Shown piece after piece: positions 34,297 to 43,511 of a DNA stretch of 64,000 bases. Positions within the stretch are counted from its first letter, which is position 1. The number at the start of each line of letters is the position of its first letter. The DNA is from JABFRZ01 sp031413955 (lineage in GTDB: Bacteria > Planctomycetota > UBA1135 > GCA-002686595): contig JANOGB010000260.1 of NCBI GenBank assembly GCA_031413955.1, forward strand, positions 1-64,000, given 5' to 3'. The position numbers and the translations under genes were made by a program. The notes beneath the pieces are model-generated. The model made no database searches. It had not been told where the DNA came from and worked only from the letters and a program-made list of their open reading frames with translations.

Positions 34297-34447
34297 AAAA
34301 CGCACCGCGGAGACACGGAGGGCGCGAAGGAGCGCGGAAAAAGTGGCCAGAGAGATGGGGCCTCCGGGGCTTCGGCTCTCCGAGAGTCGACGAGCCGGAG
34401 GCCTTTTCTTCTTCCTTCGCGAGGCTCCGCGTCTCCGCGGTGCGTTT
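34297..34447. repeat. Long imperfect inverted repeat, family B copy 2
   Basis: Outer arms CGCACCGCGGAGACACGGAG (34301-34320) and its reverse complement at 34424-34443 enclose an inner palindrome around GGCCTCCGG / CCGGAGGCC. The arms match those of the copy at 154-328 in overall sequence. It lies between the hemerythrin gene and the next glycosyltransferase and may serve as a terminator for the former. Confidence 0.75.
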
Positions 34448-34464
34448 GGGTTGCGGCCGTCCGT

Positions 34465-34470
34465 TATGCT
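34465..34470 (+). promoter_or_regulatory. Probable -10 element of the GT2 gene at 34480
   Basis: TATGCT stands 9 bases before the TTG start, adjoining the family-B repeat. No clear -35 is visible. Confidence 0.35.
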
Positions 34471-34479
34471 CCCGCGCGC

Positions 34480-35544
34480 TTGGCCCGCATCTCCGCCGTC
34501 AGCGCCGTCGTCTGCAACTACAACGGAGCGGCCACCCTCGCCGACTGCCTGCGCTCGGTCCTGGCCCAGGGGCCCGACGAGGTGATCGTCGTCGATGATG
34601 CCTCCACCGACGGGAGCGTCGCCCGGCTGCGCGCGGACTTTCCCGCGGTCGAGGTGCTCGTGCTCGCGCAGAACCGCGGGCCCTGCGCGGCGCGCAACGC
34701 GGGCATGCGTGCGGCCCGGAACCGCTGGGTGCTGGCGGTCGACAACGATGCGGTGCTGGAGCCGGGCGTGCTCGCCAAGCTGCGCGCGGCGCTCGAGGCG
34801 CGGCCCGAGGCCTGTCTGGCGCAGGCGCGCAGCGTGCTGTTCGACGAGCCCGGGCGCGTGCACTACGACGGCGGCGGGTTCCACTACCTCGGGCTGATCG
34901 CGCTGCGCAACTTCTACGTGCCGCTGGCCGAGGCCGAGGGGTGCGGCGTGGTCGAGGCCGACGCCCTGGTGGCGATCTGCGCGCTGCTGGATCGCGACGT
35001 GGTGCTCGCGCGCGGCGGCTACGACGAGGAGCTCTTCTACCTGGCCGAGGACCTGGATCTCTCGTTGCGCCTCAAGCTCGCCGGCGAGCACCTCGTCTCG
35101 GTCGAGGACGCGCTCGTGCGCCACCGCGGCGGCACGGCCGGGCTCTCCTTCCGCGGCGGTGAGTATCCGGCCAAACGCGTCTTCCTGCACGCCCGCAACC
35201 GGCGCAGGATCTTGCTCAAGTGCTACCGCGTGCGCACGTTGCTCCTGATCCTGCCGGCCTTCGCCCTGTACGAGCTGGCGTGGGTCGCGTTCGCGCTCCG
35301 CAACGGCCAGCTCGGGGCGCAGATCCGGGGGCGCCTCGCCTTCCTGCGCTCCCTGCCGAGCGTCCTGCGCGCCCGCGCGGCGGTCCAGGCGCAACGCAGG
35401 CGCAGCGATCGCGAGCTCCTGGTCGGCGGCCCGCTCGTGCTCTCGCCCAGCCTGGTGGCGCGCCGACCCGCGCGCGTGCTGGCGCGCTGCCTGGATGCCT
35501 GTCTCTCGGCCTGGTGGGCGCTCGTGCGGCCGTTCTGCGGTTGA
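34480..35544 (+). CDS. Family-2 glycosyltransferase
   Basis: A protein of 354 residues. The start is a TTG giving MARISAVSAVVCNYNG, the usual opening of GT2 enzymes; reading further upstream would translate the repeat. Motifs are VVDDASTDGS, WVLAVDNDAVLEPG (metal-binding) and LFYLAEDLDLSLRL (acceptor base). A hydrophobic helix near 245-265 and a C-terminal basic part resemble membrane-attached transferases. It begins the run of four transferase genes up to 39776. Confidence 0.85.
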   Translation: MARISAVSAVVCNYNGAATLADCLRSVLAQGPDEVIVVDDASTDGSVARLRADFPAVEVLVLAQNRGPCAARNAGMRAARNRWVLAVDNDAVLEPGVLAKLRAALEARPEACLAQARSVLFDEPGRVHYDGGGFHYLGLIALRNFYVPLAEAEGCGVVEADALVAICALLDRDVVLARGGYDEELFYLAEDLDLSLRLKLAGEHLVSVEDALVRHRGGTAGLSFRGGEYPAKRVFLHARNRRRILLKCYRVRTLLLILPAFALYELAWVAFALRNGQLGAQIRGRLAFLRSLPSVLRARAAVQAQRRRSDRELLVGGPLVLSPSLVARRPARVLARCLDACLSAWWALVRPFCG

Positions 35545-35579
35545 ACGGGCGGCGCGCCAGGGGACACTGTGCTCTCTCG

Positions 35580-36980
35580 ATGCGCGTCCTCTTCCTGGTG
35601 CACGACTTCCTGCCGGCCCATCCCAGCGGGACCGAGGTCTACACCGGGGCGCTGGCGCTGCGGCTCGCCGAGCGCGGGCACGACGTGCGCATCTTCGCGA
35701 CCGAGAAGGACATCGGCCGCGCGCACCTCGCTCTGGAACAACGCGAGTGGCAGGGGCTGGTCGTGCACGAGCTCGTCAACAACCTCTTCTACCGCGACTT
35801 CCGCGAGACCTGGGACTTTCCGCCGGCCGCCGCCGCCTTCACGCGCGTGCTGGAGGAGTTCCGGCCGGACGTGGTGCACGTCATGCACCTGCTCTACCTC
35901 TCGGTGGGCTGCGTCGAGGAGGCGCACCGGCGCGGGATCCCGCTGTTCTTCACGTTGCACGACTTCTGGCTGCAGTGCGCGCGTTTCGGCCAGCGGCTGC
36001 ACCCCGACGGCGCGCGCTGCGACAGCATCACCTTCGAGCGCTGCGGGACTTGCCTCGCCAGCCTGAAGTTCGCGCAGTCGGAGCTCGAGCGCTCGGCCGC
36101 GCAGGTCATCGCCGGCGTGCGGCGGGCGACCGGGATCGATCTCTCCGGCACGGCGCGCGCGGCCGGAGAACGACTGCGCAAGCGCGCGGGAGCGGACTGG
36201 GAGCCGCCCGCGCCCGAGGTCGCGGCGGCCTTCGCCGAGCGCGCGAAGGAGAGAGACTCCGAGCTGCGCCGCCGCGTCGTGCCCTGCATCGCGCGCTTCT
36301 TCGCGCCGAGCCGCTTCCTGCGCGAGCGCTTCGTCGAATGGGGCCTGCCGGAGGAGCGCATCGAGACGCTGGCCTACGGGCTCGAGCTCGAGCCCTTCCG
36401 CGGCTTCCAGCGCCCGCCGGCGGACAAGCTGCGGATCGCCTTCCTGGGCACGCTCGCGCCGCACAAGGGGCCGCACCTCCTGCTGGAGGCCTTCGCGCGC
36501 CTGCCGAACGAGCTGCGCGCGCGCGCCACGCTCACCCTGTACGGACCCACGCACCACGTCCCCGAGTACGTCGCGCGCCTCGAGCAGGCCGCGCAGGCCG
36601 TGGGCGCACGCCTCGCCGGCGCCGTCCCGCGCGAGCGCGTGCCGGCCGCCCTGGCCGCGACCGATCTGCTCGTCGTGCCGAGCCTGTGGTACGAGAACTC
36701 GCCCTTCTCGATCCACGAGGCGCGCGCCACGCGCACGCCGGTGCTGGTCTCGGATCTCGGCGGCATGCGCGAGCTGGTCGAGGACGGGCGCGACGGCTGG
36801 CGCTTCCGCGTGGGCGACGCGGCGCACCTGGCCGAGCGTCTGGAGATGGTGCTGCGGGATCCGGGCGCGCTCGCGCGCCTCTCCTTCGGGCCGCCCGAGA
36901 AGGACATCCGCACGAGCGCGCTCGAGCTCGAGGAGCGCTACGCGGGCGCCCTCGCCGCCGGGAAGCGGGACGCGCGATGA
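35580..36980 (+). CDS. Family-4 glycosyltransferase
   Basis: A protein of 466 residues starting MRVLFLVHDFLPAHPSGTE. The N-terminal half has FFTLHDFWLQCARFGQ, then a cysteine pair (CDS, CGTC) as seen in the other two GT4s here. A helical insertion of about 80 residues comes before the C-terminal donor-binding half, which has FLGTLAPHKGPHLLLEAF and the motif ENSPFSIHEARATRTPV (E-x7-E). It ends in an ATGA overlap with the next transferase. Confidence 0.87.
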   Translation: MRVLFLVHDFLPAHPSGTEVYTGALALRLAERGHDVRIFATEKDIGRAHLALEQREWQGLVVHELVNNLFYRDFRETWDFPPAAAAFTRVLEEFRPDVVHVMHLLYLSVGCVEEAHRRGIPLFFTLHDFWLQCARFGQRLHPDGARCDSITFERCGTCLASLKFAQSELERSAAQVIAGVRRATGIDLSGTARAAGERLRKRAGADWEPPAPEVAAAFAERAKERDSELRRRVVPCIARFFAPSRFLRERFVEWGLPEERIETLAYGLELEPFRGFQRPPADKLRIAFLGTLAPHKGPHLLLEAFARLPNELRARATLTLYGPTHHVPEYVARLEQAAQAVGARLAGAVPRERVPAALAATDLLVVPSLWYENSPFSIHEARATRTPVLVSDLGGMRELVEDGRDGWRFRVGDAAHLAERLEMVLRDPGALARLSFGPPEKDIRTSALELEERYAGALAAGKRDAR

Positions 36981-38398
36981 AGATCCTGCTGGCCGTGCAC
37001 GGGTATCCGCCCGAGCTGGTGGGGGGCACCGAGAGCGCCGCGCGCGCCCTCGCCCACGGGCTGGTGGGGCAGGGGCACGAGGTCGTGGTCGTGGCCGGCA
37101 CGCTGCAACACGAGCAGGGCTTTCGCCGCAGCCTGGAGCTCGATCCCGTCGTCGACCAGGCCAGCGGCCAGGTCGCCGGGCGCGCGCTGCGCGTGCACAA
37201 GATCCATCGCGCGGACCTGTACTTCGACCACTGGCAGAAGAGTGCCTCCGCCCGCGCCTCGCTCGCCTTCCGTGACATCCTGCGCGAGGAGCGGCCCGAG
37301 CTCGTGCACGTGCAGCACTGGATCAGGCTGTCGCGCGACCTGGTGCAGCGCGCGGCCCTCGAGAAGATCCCGAGTGTGGTCACCTTGCACGACCTGTGGA
37401 CGACGTGCCTGGTGACGTTTCGCGTCAAGCCGGAGTCGGGCGAGTTCTGCGAGGCCAAGCTCGCGCCCTCGCCGTGCATCCGCTGCGCGGCGCAGGTGCC
37501 GCCGCGCACGCCGTGGCTGTCCTACGAGGCCCAGGGCGTGGCGCTGCTCGAGCGCTCGGCCGATCTCGCGCGCGAGCTCGAGCTCGCTCGGGCCGTGCTC
37601 GCGCCGACGCGCGCGCACGCCGCGGCCGTCTCGCGCTACCTCGGCCTGAGCGAGGAGCGCCTGCAGCTGCGGGTCGTACCCCACGGTCGCGATCTCGCGC
37701 TGCGCGCACGCGCGCCGCTGCCGACGCCGGGCGCCACGGGCAAGCTCGTGCTCGGCATGTGGGGGCACCTCTACCGCCTCAAGGGCGCCGATCGCGTGCT
37801 GCGCGCCCTGCACAGGCTGCGCGCGCCCGGGCGCGTCGTGCTGCACGTCGCCGGCGGCGAGCCCGAGGCGGCCTTCGCGCGCGAGCTGCGCGAGCTGGCG
37901 CGCGGCCTGCAGGTCCACTTCCACGGCCCCTACGACGCCGGCGAGCTCGAACGCCATCCCGTCAGCGCCGTGCACGCCTTCGTGAGCGGCACGCGCGCCC
38001 ACGAATCCTGGGGTTTCGTGCTGGACGAGGCCGTGGCGCTCGGTCTGCCGCTGGTCTTGCCCGAGAGCGGCGCCTACGCCGAGCGCCTGCGCGCGGGGCG
38101 CGGCGCGCTGTTCTATCCGCCCGGCGACGAGCAGGCGCTGGCCGCGGTCCTGGAGCGGCTGCTGGGCGAGCCCGGGCTGCTCGACGAGCTGCGTGCATCT
38201 CTGCCTGCCGCGCGCGCCTTCACGCCGAGCTCGGAGGACAACGTGCGCGCGCACCTCGCCGTCTACGAGGAAGCCTGGCGCGCCGGCGCGCCGGAGGCGC
38301 GTGCCGTGCCGGAACGCGAGCGCATGTGGCAGGCCGCCGAAGATTCTTTTGGCCGCGAGCTGCCGCGCCGCACGGCCGAGGAGCTCGGCTTCAAGTGA
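36977..38398 (+). CDS. Family-4 glycosyltransferase
   Basis: A protein of 473 residues opening MKILLAVHGYPPELVGGTE. It has HVQHWIRLSRDLVQ, VVTLHDLWTTCLV, the Cys pair SPCIRCA, and the donor-binding part WGHLYRLKGADRVLRAL with HESWGFVLDEAVALGLP. The C-terminal 40 residues (to GFK) extend past the GT-B fold. It is coupled to 35580-36980 by ATGA and followed by a family-A repeat. Confidence 0.87.
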   Translation: MKILLAVHGYPPELVGGTESAARALAHGLVGQGHEVVVVAGTLQHEQGFRRSLELDPVVDQASGQVAGRALRVHKIHRADLYFDHWQKSASARASLAFRDILREERPELVHVQHWIRLSRDLVQRAALEKIPSVVTLHDLWTTCLVTFRVKPESGEFCEAKLAPSPCIRCAAQVPPRTPWLSYEAQGVALLERSADLARELELARAVLAPTRAHAAAVSRYLGLSEERLQLRVVPHGRDLALRARAPLPTPGATGKLVLGMWGHLYRLKGADRVLRALHRLRAPGRVVLHVAGGEPEAAFARELRELARGLQVHFHGPYDAGELERHPVSAVHAFVSGTRAHESWGFVLDEAVALGLPLVLPESGAYAERLRAGRGALFYPPGDEQALAAVLERLLGEPGLLDELRASLPAARAFTPSSEDNVRAHLAVYEEAWRAGAPEARAVPERERMWQAAEDSFGRELPRRTAEELGFK

Positions 38399-38406
38399 TC
38401 GTCTCG

Positions 38407-38520
38407 CCCTGGGACCGCCAGGCTCCCGCCTGGCTCCGGGTTCTGCCTCCGGACTCCGCGCGCTCGGCTTTGGAAGCCGAAGCAGACAAGAGCCAGGCTG
38501 GAGCCTGGCGTTCCCGGCGG
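38407..38520. repeat. Family-A palindromic element, copy 5
   Basis: Boundary CCCTGGGACC, left arm GCCAGGCTCCCGCCTGGC, inner palindrome TCGGCTTTGGAAGCCGA, right arm GCCAGGCTGGAGCCTGGC, boundary GTTCCCGG. It separates two GT4 genes, and GGAGG directly after its right end (38520-38524) serves as the ribosome-binding site of the second one. Confidence 0.8.
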
Positions 38521-38528
38521 AGGAACCC

Positions 38529-39776
38529 GTGAAGATCCTGGTGGTGCTGCACGACTACCTGCCGCGCCACACGGGCGGCTCGGAGATCCACGCGCACCAG
38601 GCCGCGCGCGAGCTCGCGCGGCGCGGCCACGCGGTCACGGCGCTCTTCACGGAGCGCGACCTCGCGGCGCGGGACGGCGACGTGCGCGCGGGCGAGCTCG
38701 ACGGCGTACGCACGCTGGAGATCGTGCACCAGCGCGAGTACGCCGACGTGCGCGAGAGCTGGGAAGAGGAACGCTCGCTGGCGCACTTCCGCGCGCAGCT
38801 CGCGGCCCTGCGCCCCGACGTCGTGCATTTTCAGCACCTGGCGATCTGGGGCTCGCGCTGCATCCCGGCCGCGCGCGCGAGTGGAGCGCGCGTGCTGGTG
38901 ACGCTGCACGACTACCATCTGCTGTGCGACGTCAGCACCCTGCTGCGGCCCGACGGCGAGCTGTGCGCCGCCGGCCCGCGCGGGGACTGCGACGCCTGTC
39001 TGCGGCGCCACGCGCTGTGGCCCGCACGCTGGGGCGGAGGAACCCCCGAGTCGATCTGGCCCGCGGCTGCGCGCGCGCGCTTCGAGCGCCACCGCGCGGA
39101 TCTCGCCGCTGCCCACGTGGTGATCTCGCCCTCGCGCTTCCTGGCGCGCACCTTCGCCCAGGCCGGCTTCCGAGCCGAGGGCGAGTTCGAGATCCTGAAG
39201 GCCGGCTACCCCGGCCTGCGCAAACCTGCGCGCCGCCGCGACCTCACGCGCCCCCTGCGCGTCGGCTACGCGGGCGGGATCTACTTCTCGAAGGGTGTGC
39301 ACGTGCTGGTGCGCGCGTTTCGCCATCTGCGCTGCGACCCGGTCGAGCTCGCGGTGCACGGGCATCTCGACTGGTTCCCGGACTACGCGGCCGAGCTCCG
39401 GCGCGAGGCCGAGGGTTCGCCGATCCGCTTCCACGGCCCCTTCGATCCCGGCGCGGTGGACGCGGTCTTCGCCCAGCTGGATCTGCTGGTCGTGCCCTCG
39501 GTCTGGTACGAGAACATGCCCATCACGATCCACGAGGCCTACCGGCACGGGATCCCGGTGGTCGCGACGGACCTGGGCGGCATGGCCGAGGCCGTGGAGC
39601 ACGACGTGACCGGGCTCACCTTCCCGCGTGGCGACGAGCGCGCCCTGGCGCAGCGCATCCGCGCGCTCGCGCGCGACGCGCAGCTCTACGATCGCCTGGC
39701 CCGCAATCGCCCGCGCGTGCCGGCGCTGGAAGAGGTCGTGGATCGTCTCGAGGTCCTGTACGCGGGCCCGGGCTGA
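38529..39776 (+). CDS. Family-4 glycosyltransferase
   Basis: A protein of 415 residues with a GTG start behind a GGAGG site next to the repeat. It opens MKILVVLHDYLPRHTGGSE. Motifs are HFQHLAIWGSRC, LVTLHDYHLLCDV, a CDACLRRH Cys pair, and donor-binding VGYAGGIYFSKGVHVLV with VWYENMPITIHEAYRHGIPV. The three GT4s at 35580, 36977 and 38529 are mutual paralogues that differ in the middle insertion. Confidence 0.87.
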   Translation: MKILVVLHDYLPRHTGGSEIHAHQAARELARRGHAVTALFTERDLAARDGDVRAGELDGVRTLEIVHQREYADVRESWEEERSLAHFRAQLAALRPDVVHFQHLAIWGSRCIPAARASGARVLVTLHDYHLLCDVSTLLRPDGELCAAGPRGDCDACLRRHALWPARWGGGTPESIWPAAARARFERHRADLAAAHVVISPSRFLARTFAQAGFRAEGEFEILKAGYPGLRKPARRRDLTRPLRVGYAGGIYFSKGVHVLVRAFRHLRCDPVELAVHGHLDWFPDYAAELRREAEGSPIRFHGPFDPGAVDAVFAQLDLLVVPSVWYENMPITIHEAYRHGIPVVATDLGGMAEAVEHDVTGLTFPRGDERALAQRIRALARDAQLYDRLARNRPRVPALEEVVDRLEVLYAGPG

Positions 39777-39784
39777 GGTCGGCC

Positions 39785-40036
39785 ATGCTGGGAATCTCCT
39801 ACCGCGGCGCCAAGCGCGTCGTCGTTCTCGTGATCGGGGGCAGCGTGGTCCTGTTCGGCATGCTGCTGCTCGTCCTGCCCGGGCCGGGGCTGCTGGTCGT
39901 GTTCCTGGGCCTGACGCTGCTCGCGACCGAGTTCGTGTGGGCACGCCTGTGGTTGCGGCGCCTGCGCGTCTCCACCAAGCGCGCGGGTCGCCGGGCGCGC
40001 GCACGCTGGTGGCGCCGCGCGCCACGGCGGTCCTGA
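39785..40036 (+). CDS. PGPGW-domain small membrane protein
   Basis: A protein of 83 residues with one or two membrane helices built on the conserved LPGPG motif (VLPGPGLLVVFLGLTLLATEF), as in the PGPGW family. A highly basic C-terminus follows. The function of the family is unknown. It lies 8 bases after the GT4 gene and converges with pstB. Confidence 0.78.
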   Translation: MLGISYRGAKRVVVLVIGGSVVLFGMLLLVLPGPGLLVVFLGLTLLATEFVWARLWLRRLRVSTKRAGRRARARWWRRAPRRS

Positions 40037-40056
40037 GCGGGCGCTCCCAGGCTCAG
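40033..40056. terminator. Hairpin between convergent PGPGW and pstB genes
   Basis: CTGAGC (40033-40038) pairs with GCTCAG (40051-40056) across a 12-base loop. It overlaps both stop codons and could act on both strands. Confidence 0.35.
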
Positions 40057-40826
40057 CCGTAACGACCCTCGATGTACTCGGCCGTCTTCGGGTTGCGCGG
40101 GTTCAGGAACAGGTCCGTGGTGCGCGTGTGCTCGATCCGTTCGCCCAGCAGCATGAAGACGCACTCCTCGGAGGCGCGCCGGGCCTGGGCCATGTTGTGG
40201 GTCACGATCAGGATCGTGTAGCGGCCCTTCAGCGCGAACATCAGCTCCTCGATCGCGCGCGTGCCCTCGACGTCGAGCGCGCTGCACGGCTCGTCCATCA
40301 GGATGACCTCGGGCTTGAGCGGCAGGAGGCGCGCGATGCACAGCTTCTGCTGCTGTTCGAGCTGCAACCCGATGGCCTTCGTGTGCAGGCGGTCCTTGAG
40401 GTCCTTCCACAGGCCCACCTCGCTCAGCGCTTTCTCGACGGCCTCGTCCAGGACGGCCTTCTGCAGGCGCTCTCCGGCGTGGATGCGCAGTCCGAAGACG
40501 ACGTTCTCGTAGACCGAGAGCGGCAGCGGGTTCGGGCGCTGGAAGACCATGCCGACGCTCTTCCTGAGCTCGATCAGCGACACGTCCGGGTCGTAGATGT
40601 TCTTGCCCTGGATGCGGATCAGGCCCGTGGTCGTGACGCTCCCGTAGCGTTCGTTGACGCGGTTGAAGCAGCGCAGGAGGGTCGTCTTGCCGCAGCCGGA
40701 GGGGCCGATCAGCGCGGTGATCAGGCCCTTCTTGACCTCCAGCGTCACGTTCTTGAGCGCCTGGAACTTGCCGTACCAGAGGCACAGATCCGTGGTCGAG
40801 ATGCCGGGCTCCACGGGCGCGCTCAT
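40053..40826 (-). CDS. pstB: Phosphate ABC transporter ATPase PstB, C-loop degenerate
   Basis: A protein of 257 residues with Walker A GPSGCGKTT (41-49), Q-loop FQRPNP (Gln96), Walker B LMDEP (Asp178, Glu179) and switch VTHNMAQ (His210), all canonical. The signature is not: the expected LSGGQQQ is LQLEQQQ (154-160), losing Ser and both Gly. Such a protein can form a working ATP site only with a partner that supplies the signature. Its neighbour 40823-41584 does, and the two overlap by four bases. It is the last gene of the operon. Confidence 0.92.
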   Translation of the reverse strand: MSAPVEPGISTTDLCLWYGKFQALKNVTLEVKKGLITALIGPSGCGKTTLLRCFNRVNERYGSVTTTGLIRIQGKNIYDPDVSLIELRKSVGMVFQRPNPLPLSVYENVVFGLRIHAGERLQKAVLDEAVEKALSEVGLWKDLKDRLHTKAIGLQLEQQQKLCIARLLPLKPEVILMDEPCSALDVEGTRAIEELMFALKGRYTILIVTHNMAQARRASEECVFMLLGERIEHTRTTDLFLNPRNPKTAEYIEGRYG

Positions 40827-41584
40827 CCGAAGATGCCGTTGACGTAGTCGAAGGTGCGCCGGTCTCCGGGGTGCTCGCTGAACACGACCTCGGTCGCGGC
40901 GAGCTCGATGATCTCGCCGTTCCACAGGAACATGGTGCGCGCCGCGAGGCGCCTGGCCTGCTGCACCAGGTTCGTCACCAGCACGATGGTCATCGTGCGC
41001 TTGAGCTCCTTGAGCACGTCCTCGATGCGCATCGTGGTCACGGGGTCGATGGCGATCGAGAACTCGTCCAGGCACAGGATCTCGGGCTCGTGGCTCAGGG
41101 CGCGCGCGATCGTCAGGCGTTGTTGCTGGCCGCCGCTGAGCTTGGTGCCGAGCGTGTCGAGACGCTCCTTGACCTCGTCCCACAGTGCCGCCTGGCGCAG
41201 GCATTTCTCGACGTGCCCGTCGAGCCAGGCGCGCTCGCGCATTCCGGCCGCGCGCGGCGCGAAGGCGACGTTGTCGTAGATCGACAGCGGCAGGCCGACC
41301 GGCAGCGGTGCGACCATGCCGATCTTGCGGCGCAGGCCGTAGACGTCGCGGACCCGCTGGACGTCCTCCCCGTTCACCTCGATCGTGCCCGACATGCGTG
41401 CGCCGGGCGTGAACTCCAGCGTGCGGTTGATTGCGCGCAGGAGCGTCGTCTTGCCGCTCTGCGCCGGGCCGATGATGCCGAAGATCTCGTTCGGCTCGAC
41501 GTAGAAACTGAGGCCGACGTGCACCGGTTTCGTGCCGTACCAGGTCCGGAGGTTCCGGACCTCGATCTTGTGCGCGGCCGGCAT
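40823..41584 (-). CDS. pstB: Phosphate ABC transporter ATPase PstB paralogue, Q- and H-loop degenerate
   Basis: A protein of 253 residues with Walker A GPAQSGKTT (39-47), a complete signature LSGGQQQRLTIARAL (149-163) and Walker B CLDEF (Asp173, Glu174). Two catalytic positions are changed. The Q-loop Gln is Pro93 (MVAPLP where MVFQxP is usual), and the switch His is Asn205 (VTNLVQQ where VTHNMQQ is usual). The D-loop reads SIAIDP. The defects are complementary to those of the other PstB, which suggests an asymmetric heterodimer. Confidence 0.9.
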   Translation of the reverse strand: MPAAHKIEVRNLRTWYGTKPVHVGLSFYVEPNEIFGIIGPAQSGKTTLLRAINRTLEFTPGARMSGTIEVNGEDVQRVRDVYGLRRKIGMVAPLPVGLPLSIYDNVAFAPRAAGMRERAWLDGHVEKCLRQAALWDEVKERLDTLGTKLSGGQQQRLTIARALSHEPEILCLDEFSIAIDPVTTMRIEDVLKELKRTMTIVLVTNLVQQARRLAARTMFLWNGEIIELAATEVVFSEHPGDRRTFDYVNGIFG

Positions 41585-41586
41585 GG

Positions 41587-42495
41587 TTACCACTTCTTGC
41601 GGCTGCGCATCCATGCGCGCACGGCGATGGCCGAGGAGTTGATCAGGACGATGGCGACGATCAGCACGGTGGCCACGGCGTAGGGCAGCTCCTCCGGGGC
41701 GCCCGTGACCTGGGTCGTGACCGTGTACAGGTGCATGGAGAGCGCCATGCACTGGTCCGTGATGCCGTAGGCGAAGAAGTCGCCCTCGGCGATCTTCCGG
41801 TAGAACACCGCGCCCGTGAACATGATCGGCACGGTCTCGCCCGCCTTGCGGCTGATCTCGAGGATGACGCCGGTGAGGATGCCGCTGATGGAGTTGGGCA
41901 GGACGATGCGTCGGATGGTCTGCCAGCGGGTCGCGCCGACGTTCCAGCAGGCCTCACGGAAGCTCATGGGCACTGCGCCCAGGGCCTCACGGGTCGATGT
42001 GATCACCACCGGCATGGTCATGACCGCGAGCGTCAGTGCGCCGGCGAGGATCGAGCGTCCCATGCCGAGGAAGAGCACGAACGCGCCCAGCCCGAAGAGC
42101 GCGTGGACGATGCTGGGCACGCCGGCGAGGTTCACGACTGCCAGGTTCACGATGCGCGTGAACCAGTTGTCGCGCGCGTACTCGTTCAGGTAGACGGCCG
42201 CGAGCACGCCGATCGGGGCGCTCACTGCCAGAGAGACGATCACCAGCCAGATCGTGCCGAGCAGCGCGCTCCAGATACCGCCCTCGGTCATGCCCTTGCG
42301 CGGATTCGTCGTGAGGAACTCCCAGGAGAGCAGCCCCGAGCCCTTGTAGACGAGGTATCCGAGGATCAGGAAGAGCGGCAGGAGCATCAGCACGACCATC
42401 GCGCCGAAGACGTTCCGGGCGAGGCGCTCGCGCGCGAGCTTCCTGCGCACGTGCGCGTTGCTCGTGAAGAGGGTGCCGGACGGTACGTCTTGCAT
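41587..42495 (-). CDS. pstA: Phosphate ABC transporter permease PstA
   Basis: Inner-membrane permease of high-affinity phosphate uptake. The 302-residue protein has six membrane helices and the coupling-helix motif EALGAVPMSFREACWNVGATRWQTI, of which EALGAVP and GATRWQT are the conserved parts. NLAGVPSIVHALFGLG is typical of PstA. The ATG at 42495 was chosen; a GTG at 42501 overlapping the pstC stop is also possible. It ends two bases before the pstB paralogue. Confidence 0.93.
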   Translation of the reverse strand: MQDVPSGTLFTSNAHVRRKLARERLARNVFGAMVVLMLLPLFLILGYLVYKGSGLLSWEFLTTNPRKGMTEGGIWSALLGTIWLVIVSLAVSAPIGVLAAVYLNEYARDNWFTRIVNLAVVNLAGVPSIVHALFGLGAFVLFLGMGRSILAGALTLAVMTMPVVITSTREALGAVPMSFREACWNVGATRWQTIRRIVLPNSISGILTGVILEISRKAGETVPIMFTGAVFYRKIAEGDFFAYGITDQCMALSMHLYTVTTQVTGAPEELPYAVATVLIVAIVLINSSAIAVRAWMRSRKKW

Positions 42496-42497
42496 GG

Positions 42498-43436
<939 letters not shown>

Positions 43437-43471
43437 GTCGTCAGTGACTGGACCGCGCCCGGGTTCCTCGA

Positions 43472-43490
43472 GGGATTCTGCGCGAATCCC
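43472..43490 (-). terminator. Hairpin between pstS and pstC
   Basis: GGGATTC (43472-43478) pairs with GAATCCC (43484-43490) over a five-base loop inside the polycistronic operon. It is likely to slow read-through or protect the upstream mRNA, so that PstS is made in excess over the membrane parts; the role is inferred. Confidence 0.5.
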
Positions 43491-43511
43491 GCGGCTCGGC
43501 AGAACGACGTG

